The notes under the pieces are model-generated. The model saw only the letters and a program-made list of their open reading frames with translations, did no database searches and had not been told where the DNA came from. The position numbers and the translations under genes are program-made. This document shows positions 54,586-62,987 of a DNA stretch of 64,000 bases, in pieces. The stretch spans positions 1 to 64,000 of the forward strand of contig NZ_WUCC01000012.1 in NCBI RefSeq assembly GCF_009807095.1, read 5' to 3'. Positions within the stretch are counted from its first letter, which is position 1. Every line of letters begins with the position of its first letter. The DNA is from Rathayibacter sp. VKM Ac-2754 (GTDB lineage Bacteria; Actinomycetota; Actinomycetes; Actinomycetales; Microbacteriaceae).

Positions 54586-55641
54586 ATGCCGCTGACGCCT
54601 GAGAGCAAGCCGATGAGCGCCGGGGCGGCCGAGGTCCTGCACCGCGCCGCCCGCCTCGAGGACCGCATCCACGCGTTCCGGATGGGGCGGGTGAAGCGCA
54701 AGGGCTACGTGGCCCGCGTGATCCCGTACACCGGCTACGGGACGACCGTGCAGCTGCGGGTCCTCGCCCGCGTGCTCTACACGAAGCCGACACCGCCGGG
54801 CGCCGAAGAGGTGCGCCCCGTCGAGGGAGTCCGCGGCTGGAGGAGCTTCACGAGCGTCTTCGTGAACGGTGCGAAGGTGATCGTCGAGGTCGACGGGCAG
54901 AGCCACGAGATCGTCGCCGACCGCGGCGGAGTCGTCGACGCCGACATCCCGATCACGCTCGACCCGGGCTGGCACACGATCACGTTCACCACGGCGGGCG
55001 CGACTCCGGTCGAGGCTCCCGTGTTCATAGCGAGCCCCGAGGCGCGCATCGGCCTGGTCTCGGACATCGACGACACCGTGATGGTCACTGCGCTCCCCCG
55101 GCCCTTCATCGCCTTCTGGAACACCTTCGTGCTCGACGAGCACGCGCGGATGCCCACCCCGGGCATGGCGGTGTTCCTCGACCGCTTCGCGCGCCGCAAC
55201 GAGGGCTCGCCCGTGGTCTACCTCTCGACCGGGGCGTGGAACGTGGCGCCGGCGCTCACGCGGTTCCTCTCACGGCACCTCTACCCCTCCGGAGCACTGC
55301 TGCTGACCGACTGGGGGCCGACGCACGACCGCTGGTTCCGCAGCGGCAAGCAGCACAAGGAGGAGAACCTCCGTCGCCTCGCGCGTGAGTTCCCCGACGT
55401 GAAATGGCTGCTCGTCGGCGACGACGGCCAGCACGACGAGGAGATCTACTCCGACTTCGCGCACGAGCACCCGGACAGGGTCGCGGCGATCGCGATCCGC
55501 CAGCTCTCGACCGGCGAGGCGGTGCTCGCGGGTGGCCGCTCGAAGGCTGCCGACCGCTCCGAGACGAGCGGCACGCCCTGGGTCTACGCGCCCGACGGTG
55601 CGGGCATCTCGGAGCAGCTGACGGAGCTCGGCGTCCTCTGA
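54586..55641 (+). CDS. DUF2183 (App1-like) phosphatase domain protein
   Basis: This 351-residue protein has the family HAD-type motif LVSDIDDTVMVTALPRP near residue 160. Further conserved segments are VVYLSTGAWNVAPAL and WLLVGDDGQHDEEIY. In yeast App1 this domain is a phosphatidate phosphatase; bacterial members are uncharacterised. No signal peptide is evident. I start at the ATG of MPLTPESKP, although a GTG two codons upstream is possible. Confidence 0.88.
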   Translation: MPLTPESKPMSAGAAEVLHRAARLEDRIHAFRMGRVKRKGYVARVIPYTGYGTTVQLRVLARVLYTKPTPPGAEEVRPVEGVRGWRSFTSVFVNGAKVIVEVDGQSHEIVADRGGVVDADIPITLDPGWHTITFTTAGATPVEAPVFIASPEARIGLVSDIDDTVMVTALPRPFIAFWNTFVLDEHARMPTPGMAVFLDRFARRNEGSPVVYLSTGAWNVAPALTRFLSRHLYPSGALLLTDWGPTHDRWFRSGKQHKEENLRRLAREFPDVKWLLVGDDGQHDEEIYSDFAHEHPDRVAAIAIRQLSTGEAVLAGGRSKAADRSETSGTPWVYAPDGAGISEQLTELGVL

Positions 55642-55656
55642 CGCCGCTCCGACCCG

Positions 55657-55776
55657 CCTCCGGCTCGCAGGACCGCGTTCGGCTCGCAGGAACACGAACT
55701 CCGGCTCGCAGAATCGCGTTCGGCTCGCAGGAATCGTCTGATTCTGCGAGCCGAACCGTATCCTGCGAGCCGGAGG
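55657..55776. repeat. Six-copy nested palindrome between convergent genes
   Basis: CGGCTCGCAG occurs four times directly (55661, 55680, 55702, 55721) and twice inverted (55744, 55763). The outer arms CCTCCGGCTCGCAGGA (55657-55672) and its perfect complement (55761-55776) enclose an inner hairpin around 55719-55756 with a single bulge. It probably terminates both convergent genes, and it looks like a small repeat family. Confidence 0.85.
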
Positions 55777-55860
55777 TGCGTCCGAGGCGGGAACGGGCGG
55801 GGAACGACGACGCCGCCCGGCCCCGGAGGGAGCGGACGGCGTCGACGAGGACGGTGCGGA

Positions 55861-56415
55861 CTACGCCTGGTGCGCGGCCTGCAGGTCGAGGGTGATGGTG
55901 ACCTTCTCGCCGATGAGCACGCCACCGGTCTCGAGGGCGGCGTTGTAGGTGAGACCGAAGTCGGTGCGGTCGATGGTCGCCTTGGCGGTCAGACCGGCCT
56001 TGTAGTTGCCGTAGGGGTCGGAGCCGAAGCCGCCGAACTCGACCTCGAAGGTGACGGGCTTGGTGACGTCCTTGATGGTGAGCTCACCGTCGACGAGGAA
56101 GTCGTCCTTGTTGGCGCGGACCGCGGTCGACACGAAGTGGATCTCGGGGTACTTCTCGGCCTCGAAGAAGTCGCCGGTGCGGAGGTGACCGTCGCGGTTC
56201 GGCTCGTTGGTGTTGACGGACGCGACCTCGGCGGTGGCCTCGACCTTGGAGTCGAGCGGGTTCTCACCGGTGGTGAACGTCGCGGTGAAGCGCTCGAACT
56301 TGCCCTTGACCTTGCTGATCATGAGGTGACGGACGCTGAAGCCGACCTCGCTGTGCGTGGGGTCGATGACCCAGGTGCCGGCCTTGTAACCGGGAATGGT
56401 GATCGTGTCGGTCAT
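55861..56415 (-). CDS. YceI family protein
   Basis: The 184-residue protein has the YceI lipocalin-like fold: GTWVIDPTHSEVGFSVRHLMISKVKGKF at the start, DGHLRTGDFFEAEKYPEI, and a C-terminal DFGLTYNAALETGGVLIGEKV. Family members bind polyisoprenoids such as ubiquinone or related lipids. No signal peptide is seen, so it is cytoplasmic. ATG with a GAGGAGA ribosome-binding site; the 5' leader has a GGGGA/TCCCC hairpin and an upstream CGATAC/GTATCG palindrome. Confidence 0.93.
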   Translation of the reverse strand: MTDTITIPGYKAGTWVIDPTHSEVGFSVRHLMISKVKGKFERFTATFTTGENPLDSKVEATAEVASVNTNEPNRDGHLRTGDFFEAEKYPEIHFVSTAVRANKDDFLVDGELTIKDVTKPVTFEVEFGGFGSDPYGNYKAGLTAKATIDRTDFGLTYNAALETGGVLIGEKVTITLDLQAAHQA

Positions 56416-56458
56416 GATTTCTCCTCAGGGTCGTCGTCGTGGGGAGTTCTCCCCGGTC

Positions 56459-56478
56459 CGATACATGCAATCGTATCG
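56459..56478 (-). promoter_or_regulatory. Candidate operator upstream of yceI
   Basis: CGATAC and GTATCG are inverted repeats separated by eight bases, lying in the AT-rich yceI promoter region 43 bp before the start codon. No matching regulator is identified. Confidence 0.4.
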
Positions 56479-56570
56479 ACGATCCGAGTATTCCATGTAG
56501 CGACAACTATTTTTGTGAACTCTTCGCGAAGCGACCATGTCGTCGCTGAGGGCTCTCGCAGGTCATCCTG

Positions 56571-56703
56571 CCCGCCCCTCGCCGATCGAGTAGCCCGCGC
56601 AGCGGGCGTATCGAGATCCACGTCCTTCAGAAGGCCGGGGCAGAAGCCCCATCTGCTGAAGCGGGTGGGTCTCGATACGCCCCTGCGGGGCTACTCGACC
56701 AAC
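56571..56703. repeat. Paired palindromic A element (locus 4)
   Basis: Same layout as locus 3: GATCGAGTAGCCCGC then GCAGCGGGCGTATCGAGATC, a spacer with CTTCAG/CTGAAG, then the right arm identical to locus 3 over 38 bases (56664-56701). It lies just before the MFS gene. Confidence 0.9.
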
Positions 56704-56726
56704 ATGGGGGCAGCGAGCCGGGTCGG

Positions 56727-58094
56727 TCAGGTGCGCGCCGGGTTGCGGATGCCGGCGAGGGAGACTAGGCCGCCGGCGATCAGGAGGAGGGCGGTCGCGA
56801 GGGCGGCGCGCGAGAACCCGGCGGCGTCGAGCGTGTCGCCGACGATGAGCGAGGTGGCGGCGATGGCGACCAGGCCCGCGATGCGCGAGACCGCGTTGTT
56901 GACGGCGGAGCCGACTCCGCTGTGCTCGCTCGACACGGCGCCGAGGATCGTCGAGGTCAGCGGGGCGACCGTCACCGCGAGGCCCAGGCCGAACAGCACG
57001 ATGCCGGGCAGCAGCCGGGTCAGGTAGTCCCCCGGCTCGCTCGCGCCGATCATCAGGAGGAACCCGCCGCCGGCGACGAGCGGACCGACCCCCATGAAGA
57101 GGCGCGGGCCGAAGCGCGCCGACAGCGAGCCCGCGTACTGCGACAGCAGGAGCAGCAGCACGGTCGGCGGCAGCGTCGCGACACCCGCGAGGGTCGCCGA
57201 GAAGCCCAGGCCCTGCTGCAGGAAGAGCCCGAGCGCGAAGAAGCCGAACGAGAGAGCCCCGTAGATGAACGCGGTCGCGATGTTGCCCACGGTGAAGTTG
57301 CGCGTCGCGAAGAGCGACAGCGGCAGCATCGGATGCGGTGCGCGCCGCTCCCAGAGGACGAAGGCGATCAGCGCCGCCACTCCCCCGATCAGGGCGGTCA
57401 GCACGAGCGGATCCTCGAAGCCCAGCCGCTCCTGCTCGATGAGGGCGAAGACGGGGCCGCCGAGCCCGATCACTCCGAGCACCGCGCCGACGCCGTCGAT
57501 CGGCACCCGCGTCCCGGAGTCGACATGACCGAGCCGGCGCAGCAGCACCAGGGTGAGCGCGATCGGGAGGATGTTCAGCGCGAAGACGTACCGCCACGAG
57601 CCGGCGTCGACCAGGAGCCCGCCGATCACGGGTCCGGTGATCGTCGCGGTGCCGGTCCAGGCCGTCCAGGCGCCGATCGTCTTCGCCTGCGCCGCGCCGC
57701 GCACCGTCGCGATGATCAGGGCGAGCGAGCTGGGGACGAGGATCGCCCCCGCCGCGCCCTGCAGCATCCGCGCGACGATCAGCACCTCGGCCGTCGGGGC
57801 GGCCGCGCACAGGAGCGATGTCGCGCCGAAGCCGATCAGCCCGATCGTCATGCTCCTGGCGCGTCCGATGCGATCGGCGAGCGATCCCGCCACGAGGATC
57901 AGCGCGCCGAGAGTGATCAGGTAGCCGTCCACCACCCACTGCTGGGTGACGAGTCCGCCGCCGAGCTCGCGCGAGATCGCGGGCAGGGCCACGTTGACGA
58001 CAGTGCCGTCGAGGAAGGCGACGAAGGAGGCGAGGACCGCCACGACGAGGACCGCTCGACGGGCCTTCTCCGCGGGGTCGACGGCGGCGCTCAC
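56727..58094 (-). CDS. DHA2-family MFS transporter (EmrB/QacA type)
   Basis: The 455-residue exporter shows 14 hydrophobic segments. The N-terminal part has FVAFLDGTVVNVALPAI and the motif A-like loop GSLADRIGRARSMTIG; motif C is WTGTATITGPVIGGLLV. Such pumps exchange drugs or metabolites for protons. The substrate is unknown. The GTG start is 91 bp from the divergent PBP gene. Confidence 0.92.
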   Translation of the reverse strand: MSAAVDPAEKARRAVLVVAVLASFVAFLDGTVVNVALPAISRELGGGLVTQQWVVDGYLITLGALILVAGSLADRIGRARSMTIGLIGFGATSLLCAAAPTAEVLIVARMLQGAAGAILVPSSLALIIATVRGAAQAKTIGAWTAWTGTATITGPVIGGLLVDAGSWRYVFALNILPIALTLVLLRRLGHVDSGTRVPIDGVGAVLGVIGLGGPVFALIEQERLGFEDPLVLTALIGGVAALIAFVLWERRAPHPMLPLSLFATRNFTVGNIATAFIYGALSFGFFALGLFLQQGLGFSATLAGVATLPPTVLLLLLSQYAGSLSARFGPRLFMGVGPLVAGGGFLLMIGASEPGDYLTRLLPGIVLFGLGLAVTVAPLTSTILGAVSSEHSGVGSAVNNAVSRIAGLVAIAATSLIVGDTLDAAGFSRAALATALLLIAGGLVSLAGIRNPART

Positions 58095-58172
58095 TGCGGG
58101 ATCCGGCTCATCCGCTCACCGTACTCCGAGCGCCACCGGAGGGGGCGGCACCCCGGATCCAGACTCGTCGCC

Positions 58173-58178
58173 TACTCT
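58173..58178 (+). promoter_or_regulatory. -10-like element before the PBP gene
   Basis: TACTCT ends seven bases before the ATG at 58186, consistent with near-leaderless transcription. There is no clear -35 box. Confidence 0.4.
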
Positions 58179-58185
58179 CGTAGCC

Positions 58186-60651
58186 ATGTCTGCGCAAGGA
58201 ACCACCCGCGGCGGCATGCTCGCCCGCGTGCTCGCCGTCGCCGGAGCGAGCATCGCCGGCGGTCTGCTGATCACAGTCGGCGTCACGCCCGCCCTCGCCG
58301 TCACCGGCCTCGCCGAGAACAACCCGATCGGACTCTTCGAGACCGTCCCCGAGTACCTCGAGCTGGGCCAGCTGGCGCAGAAGACCGAGATCTACGCGAA
58401 GAACACCGACGGGTCCGACCAGCTGCTCGCCTCCTTCTACGCGCAGAACCGCGAGGAGGTGGCGTTCGACCAGGTCAGCCAGTTCGTCAAGGACGCGGCG
58501 GTCGCCACCGAGGACCCGCGCTTCTACGACCACGGCGGAGTCGACCTGCAGGGCACGATCCGCGCGGTCCTCAGCAACGTGTTCGGCGGCGACCTGCAGG
58601 GCGGCTCCTCGATCACGCAGCAGTACGTCAAGAACGTCCTCGTGCAGAAGGCGGAGTCGCTGAGCGACACCGACCCGGCCGCGTCCGAGGCCGCCTACGC
58701 CGAGGCGACGGCCACCACTCCCGCGCGCAAGCTCAAGGAGATGAAGCTCGCCGTCGACCTCGAGAAGAAGTACAGCAAGGACGACATCCTCCTCGGCTAC
58801 CTCAACATCGCCGGCTTCGGCGGCCAGGTCTACGGGATCCAGGCGGCGGCCGAGTACTACTTCTCGACATCGGCCGCGAACCTCACTCTCGCGCAGTCGG
58901 CCAGCCTGATCGCCACCGTCAACAACCCGAACAACCTGCGCATCGACCAGCCCGAGAACATCCCCGAGAACAAGGTCCGCCGCGACTACGTCCTCGACCA
59001 GATGCTCCAGGAGGGGAAGATCACCCAGGCCGACCACGACGCCGCCGTCGCCGAGGAGGTCGTCCCGGCCATCGCGCCGACCCAGACCGGCTGCCAGACC
59101 GCCGGCAACGCCGCCTACTTCTGCGACTACGTGACCTGGGTCATCCGCAACGACCCCGCCTTCGGCGACGACGAGAACGCCCGCTTCGCGAACTTCCAGC
59201 GCGGCGGCTACAAGATCTACACGACGCTCGACCGCGACCTGCAGGACGTCGCGACCGCGACGACGAACCAGTGGGTGCCGAAGACGCCCGTCGACGACGT
59301 CAACATCGGCAGCGCGACCGTCTCGATGGAGGTCGGCACGGGCCGGATCCTCGCGATGACGCAGAACAAGGACTACGACGCCGCCGGCTCCGTCAACGGA
59401 GAGAACTTCTCGGCGATCAACTTCAGCACGGACACCGCGTACGGCGGCTCCGCCGGGTTCCAGGTCGGCTCGACCTACAAGGTCTTCACCCTCGCGCAGT
59501 GGCTCGCCAACGGGCACACCATCTACGAGACCGTGAACGGGCGCGAGCGGACCTTCGACGACTTCCCCGCCTCGTGCGCTCCCGGAGGCGAGTGGAACGG
59601 CGAGTTCGAGGTCAACAACGACGACGGCGAGAACGGCACCTTCAGCGTGCTGCAGGGCACCATGCGCTCGATCAACACGGTCTTCGTGGCGATGGCGCAG
59701 CAGCTCGACCTCTGCGCGATCCGCGACCAGGCGGCCGCCTTCGGGGTGAAGACCGCCTCCGGCGCCGAGCTCAGCTACTTCCCCTCGGCGATCCTCGGCT
59801 CGGCCGACCAGATCGCGCCGCTGTCGATGGTGACGGCCTTCGCCGGCTTCGCGAACAACGGCAGCGCCTGCAGCGCGATCGCCATCGACTCGATCACCGA
59901 CTCCGCGGGCGCGGCGGTCCAGCCTCCCGTCACGACCTGCAACCAGGCGCTCTCGCCCGAGCTGACCGCCGTCGCCACCGACGCCCTGCAGGACGTGGTG
60001 ACCGGCGGGACCGCGGCCGCCTCCGATCCCGACGACGGCATCGAGCACATCGGCAAGACCGGCACGACCGACGACGCCGTGCACACCTGGATGGACGGGG
60101 CCTCGTCCCGGGTCGCCACGGTCGTCTGGGTGGGCAACATCACGGGCGACGCCTCGATGCGCAGGGTGCTGGTCGAGAACACCGAGACCGGACGCGACGC
60201 CTACGCCTCGAACGTGCGCCACTACATCTGGAACGCCGTGATGACACGGGCCGACGAGAAGTACGGCGGAGACGACTTCGCCGATCCCTCCAGCGCGCTG
60301 CTGAACGGCCGCCAGGTCACCGTCCCGAACGTCACCGGGCAGTCGGTCGACGCCGCGACCGAGACCCTGGAGGATCTCGGCTTCGACGTCGAGGAGGGCG
60401 CGACCGTCGACTCCGCGGCCGCCGCCGGCACCGTCGCGGGCACCGATCCGGGCGCCGGCACGACGGCGCCGCGCTACTCGAGCATCACCCTGCTCGTGAG
60501 CAACGGCTCCCAGGTCCCGGCACCGGCGACCCAGGCGCCCGCCGCGACGCCGACCGCCACCGAGACGCCGGAGGCGACTCCCGCACCGGCCGCCACGGAG
60601 ACGCCCGCACCGACACCGACGCCTACGGCCACCGGGGAGGTCGAGGAGTGA
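58186..60651 (+). CDS. Class A penicillin-binding protein (bifunctional peptidoglycan synthase)
   Basis: The 821-residue protein builds and crosslinks peptidoglycan outside the membrane. After one N-terminal membrane helix (about 12-40) comes a GT51 glycosyltransferase domain with Glu109 in ATEDPRFYDHGGVD and GGSSITQQYVKN. The transpeptidase has Ser429 in GSTYK, SIN, and Lys624 in KTGTTDD. A PASTA domain follows (about 711-775), then a Pro/Ala/Thr tail. The nuclease gene overlaps its stop codon by 4 bp. Confidence 0.96.
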   Translation: MSAQGTTRGGMLARVLAVAGASIAGGLLITVGVTPALAVTGLAENNPIGLFETVPEYLELGQLAQKTEIYAKNTDGSDQLLASFYAQNREEVAFDQVSQFVKDAAVATEDPRFYDHGGVDLQGTIRAVLSNVFGGDLQGGSSITQQYVKNVLVQKAESLSDTDPAASEAAYAEATATTPARKLKEMKLAVDLEKKYSKDDILLGYLNIAGFGGQVYGIQAAAEYYFSTSAANLTLAQSASLIATVNNPNNLRIDQPENIPENKVRRDYVLDQMLQEGKITQADHDAAVAEEVVPAIAPTQTGCQTAGNAAYFCDYVTWVIRNDPAFGDDENARFANFQRGGYKIYTTLDRDLQDVATATTNQWVPKTPVDDVNIGSATVSMEVGTGRILAMTQNKDYDAAGSVNGENFSAINFSTDTAYGGSAGFQVGSTYKVFTLAQWLANGHTIYETVNGRERTFDDFPASCAPGGEWNGEFEVNNDDGENGTFSVLQGTMRSINTVFVAMAQQLDLCAIRDQAAAFGVKTASGAELSYFPSAILGSADQIAPLSMVTAFAGFANNGSACSAIAIDSITDSAGAAVQPPVTTCNQALSPELTAVATDALQDVVTGGTAAASDPDDGIEHIGKTGTTDDAVHTWMDGASSRVATVVWVGNITGDASMRRVLVENTETGRDAYASNVRHYIWNAVMTRADEKYGGDDFADPSSALLNGRQVTVPNVTGQSVDAATETLEDLGFDVEEGATVDSAAAAGTVAGTDPGAGTTAPRYSSITLLVSNGSQVPAPATQAPAATPTATETPEATPAPAATETPAPTPTPTATGEVEE

Positions 60652-61451
60652 GCGGCTTCGACGACTCCTTCCTCGGCCCCGTGGTCGGCGCGCTCCGCCC
60701 GTCCGCCGAGCGCGCGACGAGGGAGCTGCCGTACACGCACTTCGAGGTGCTGCTCGATCCCGAGCGGCGGCTGGCGCTCTCGACCGCGGTCAACATCGAC
60801 GGCGCCCGCCTGCTCGACCTCGGCCGCGGCGACGACTGGCACCTCGACGACCGCATCCCCGCCTCCGAGCAGACCGGTCCAGAGGTCTACGCCCGCAACG
60901 ACTTCGACCGGGGGCACCTCGTCCGCCGGCGCGACCCCGTGTGGGGCGAGCCTGCCGAGGCGCGCGCCGCCAACGTCGACAGCTTCTGCTACACGAACGC
61001 GGCGCCCCAGGCGAGCGGCTTCAACCAGTCGAAGGAGCTCTGGCTCGGCCTCGAGACGCTGGTGCTCGACTACGCGCAGACCTGGCGGACCCGCCTCGAC
61101 GTCTTCACCGGGCCGGTCCTCGCCGACGGCGATCCCGTGTACCGGGGCGTCGGGATCCCCCGCCGCTTCTGGAAGATCGCTGCGTGGAGCCCCGACGGCG
61201 AGACCACCGCGACGAGCGCCTACCTGCTCGATCAGACCGAGCTCGTCGAGGGGATCACGCGCGAGGGACTCGTCCCGCTCGGCGGCTTCAAGACGTTCCA
61301 GGTCGCCGTGTCGCTGATCGGCGAGCTGACCGGGCTCGACGTCGGCGTGCTCGCTGCTGCCGACGTCCTGAGCACCGAGGGACTCCGGCCGTCGGCCCTG
61401 CGCGAGCTGACGACCGCCGAGGACGTCGCGGCGGGGCTCGGCGCCCGCTGA
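60648..61451 (+). CDS. DNA/RNA non-specific endonuclease
   Basis: The 267-residue beta-beta-alpha-metal nuclease has the DRGH motif with His90 (NDFDRGHLVRR) and the metal-binding Asn in NAAPQASGFNQ. It has no obvious signal peptide or membrane helix. The GTG overlaps the PBP stop (GTGA), with a GAGGAG ribosome-binding site inside the PBP tail. A secreted form would need another export route; otherwise it acts inside the cell. I see no inhibitor gene next to it. Confidence 0.9.
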   Translation: MSGFDDSFLGPVVGALRPSAERATRELPYTHFEVLLDPERRLALSTAVNIDGARLLDLGRGDDWHLDDRIPASEQTGPEVYARNDFDRGHLVRRRDPVWGEPAEARAANVDSFCYTNAAPQASGFNQSKELWLGLETLVLDYAQTWRTRLDVFTGPVLADGDPVYRGVGIPRRFWKIAAWSPDGETTATSAYLLDQTELVEGITREGLVPLGGFKTFQVAVSLIGELTGLDVGVLAAADVLSTEGLRPSALRELTTAEDVAAGLGAR

Positions 61452-61478
61452 GCGACTCCGACGGTCCAGGATGGGGGC

Positions 61479-62321
61479 ATGAGCTCTCCCGTCCTCGTCG
61501 AGATCGTCTCCGGTGCCGCCGAGCTGCGTGATCCGGAGGCGGGACTCGTGCGGGTGGACGAGCCCGGCTACCTCCGCGGCGACGGGGTCTTCGAGACTCT
61601 CGCGGTGATCCACGGCCGTCCTCACGGGCTCGAGGAGCACCTCGGCCGGCTCCGGGCCTCGGCGGACGCGATCGCACTCCGCCTCCCCGACGACGACGCC
61701 TGGACCGCCGCGGTGGAGCTCGCCCTCGCCGAGCACGACGCGGCCGACGACCTCTCGGTGCGGCTCGTCGCCGGGTACCGCGAGGCGGACGGCGCCCGGT
61801 GCACCGTCCGCGTCGAGCCGACACCCGATGCGAGCGCGCTGCGAGCGGGCGGAGTCGCGGTGGCGGTCCTCGATCGCGGCTACGCCCGCGGAGCGACCGA
61901 CGCCGCGCCGTGGCTGCTCGGCGGGGTGAAGAGCACCTCGGGCGCCGTGACGCGTGCCGCCCTGCGCGAGGCTCGCCTCCGCGGGGCGGACGACGTGGTC
62001 TGGCGCACCAGCGACGGCTGGCTGCTCGAGGGCGCGACGTCGAGCCTCGTGCTGCTGCTCGACGGCGTGCTGACGACGCCGGTCGCGGGCCGCGGGATCC
62101 TCGACGGGACGACCGTCTCGCGGATCCTGGCGCTCGGCGGCGACCACGGCCTCGACTCCGCTCGCCGTGAGCTGCCGGTGGCGGCGCTGGCCAGGGCGGA
62201 CGCCGCCTGGCTCGTCTCCAGCACGCGCCGGGCCGTGCCGATCCGCGCCGTCGACGGCGAACCTCTGGAGATCCACCGCGACCTCACCGCCGCCTTCGAG
62301 GAGGGCCTCCTCGCCGGCTGA
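61479..62321 (+). CDS. Aminotransferase class IV (aminodeoxychorismate lyase-like)
   Basis: The 280-residue PLP enzyme of fold type IV has YLRGDGVFETLAVIHGRPHG at the N-terminus, Lys151 in LLGGVKSTS and the cofactor loop DDVVWRTSDGWLLEGATSSLVL. It resembles aminodeoxychorismate lyase or branched-chain/D-amino acid aminotransferases. A separate class IV gene pairs with pabB, so the role here is uncertain. It lies 27 bp after the nuclease gene, and its stop codon is in the following hairpin. Confidence 0.88.
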   Translation: MSSPVLVEIVSGAAELRDPEAGLVRVDEPGYLRGDGVFETLAVIHGRPHGLEEHLGRLRASADAIALRLPDDDAWTAAVELALAEHDAADDLSVRLVAGYREADGARCTVRVEPTPDASALRAGGVAVAVLDRGYARGATDAAPWLLGGVKSTSGAVTRAALREARLRGADDVVWRTSDGWLLEGATSSLVLLLDGVLTTPVAGRGILDGTTVSRILALGGDHGLDSARRELPVAALARADAAWLVSSTRRAVPIRAVDGEPLEIHRDLTAAFEEGLLAG

Positions 62322-62373
62322 CGCGAGCGTCCGACCCGGGTGAGGGTAGGGGGGAGCCCCGGACCCGCGTCAG
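62318..62373. terminator. Shared hairpin with both convergent stop codons in its stem
   Basis: CTGACGCG (62318-62325) pairs with CGCGTCAG (62366-62373), and GTCCG (62329-62333) with CGGAC (62360-62364). The left arm contains the TGA of the aminotransferase gene, and the right arm contains the reverse-strand TGA of cofC. It probably terminates both. Confidence 0.65.
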
Positions 62374-62987
62374 GCCGCGGCGGCGAGGGCGCGGGCGGTG
62401 CGCGGGCCGACGCCGGCCGCCTCCGCGTCGCGCAGGTCGTCGAGGGTGTCGACGTCGAGGCGCAGCGTGGAGGCGCGCGGCACGTCGACGGCGGTGCAGC
62501 CGGCCACGAGGTGGCGCGCGAACGAGTCGAGGCCGAAGGCGGACTCGATCAGCGCCGACGGCGCGAGGAGGAGGGCCGTCGTCCCCGTGCCGGCGCGGTC
62601 GGGCACGACCGCCGGGAGCCTCACCGCCGCACGCAGCGCGCGATCGAGATCGACGGGCACCAGCGCTGGGAGGTCGCCGGTCAGCGCGACCACGGGCGCC
62701 TCCGGCCGCTCCCGCAGAGCGTGCGCGACTCCGGCAGTGACGGCGCTGTTCAGGGTGCCGGGATCGGCGAGCACGACGAGGGCGGGATCGGCGGCGAGCG
62801 CGAGCGCGGCCGCCTCCGCGTCGGAGGTGACCAGGATCAGGGTCGCGACGTCCTGCGCTGCCCTGGCGGCCGCGAGCGTGTCGAGGAGGAACGCCTCGGC
62901 CAGCACCGCGCGCGCCTCGAGGTCGAGCCGCGTCTTCGACGAGCCGCGGCCCTTGAAGACGACGACGGCGCTCCAGCCGACGCTCAT
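62370..62987 (-). CDS. cofC: 2-phospho-L-lactate guanylyltransferase
   Basis: This 205-residue nucleotidyltransferase activates phospholactate, or phosphoenolpyruvate in actinobacteria, with GTP in coenzyme F420 synthesis. Family features are [14 protein letters not shown] at the start, [17 protein letters not shown] and [16 protein letters not shown]. The ATG overlaps the cofE stop (ATGA). The next-step enzyme CofD is not in the window. Confidence 0.93.
   Translation of the reverse strand: MSVGWSAVVVFKGRGSSKTRLDLEARAVLAEAFLLDTLAAARAAQDVATLILVTSDAEAAALALAADPALVVLADPGTLNSAVTAGVAHALRERPEAPVVALTGDLPALVPVDLDRALRAAVRLPAVVPDRAGTGTTALLLAPSALIESAFGLDSFARHLVAGCTAVDVPRASTLRLDVDTLDDLRDAEAAGVGPRTARALAAAA

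Larger units (their letters stand above)
56416..56726. other. Intergenic region between yceI and the MFS gene
   Basis: No gene is supported. Next to yceI are GGGGA-gttc-TCCCC (56441-56454) and CGATAC-atgcaatc-GTATCG (56459-56478), then an unusually AT-rich stretch to about 56520 that is probably the yceI promoter. A paired A element (56571-56703) fills the rest. Confidence 0.7.

Noticed and set aside
55657-55776. Possible CRISPR array
   Set aside because: The repeat unit is 10 bases with 9-12 base gaps and two copies are inverted; no cas genes are present.
56922-60650. Long plus-strand frame overlapping the MFS and PBP genes
   Set aside because: It is antisense to the MFS gene and out of frame in the PBP gene; only the part from 60648 (nuclease) is real.
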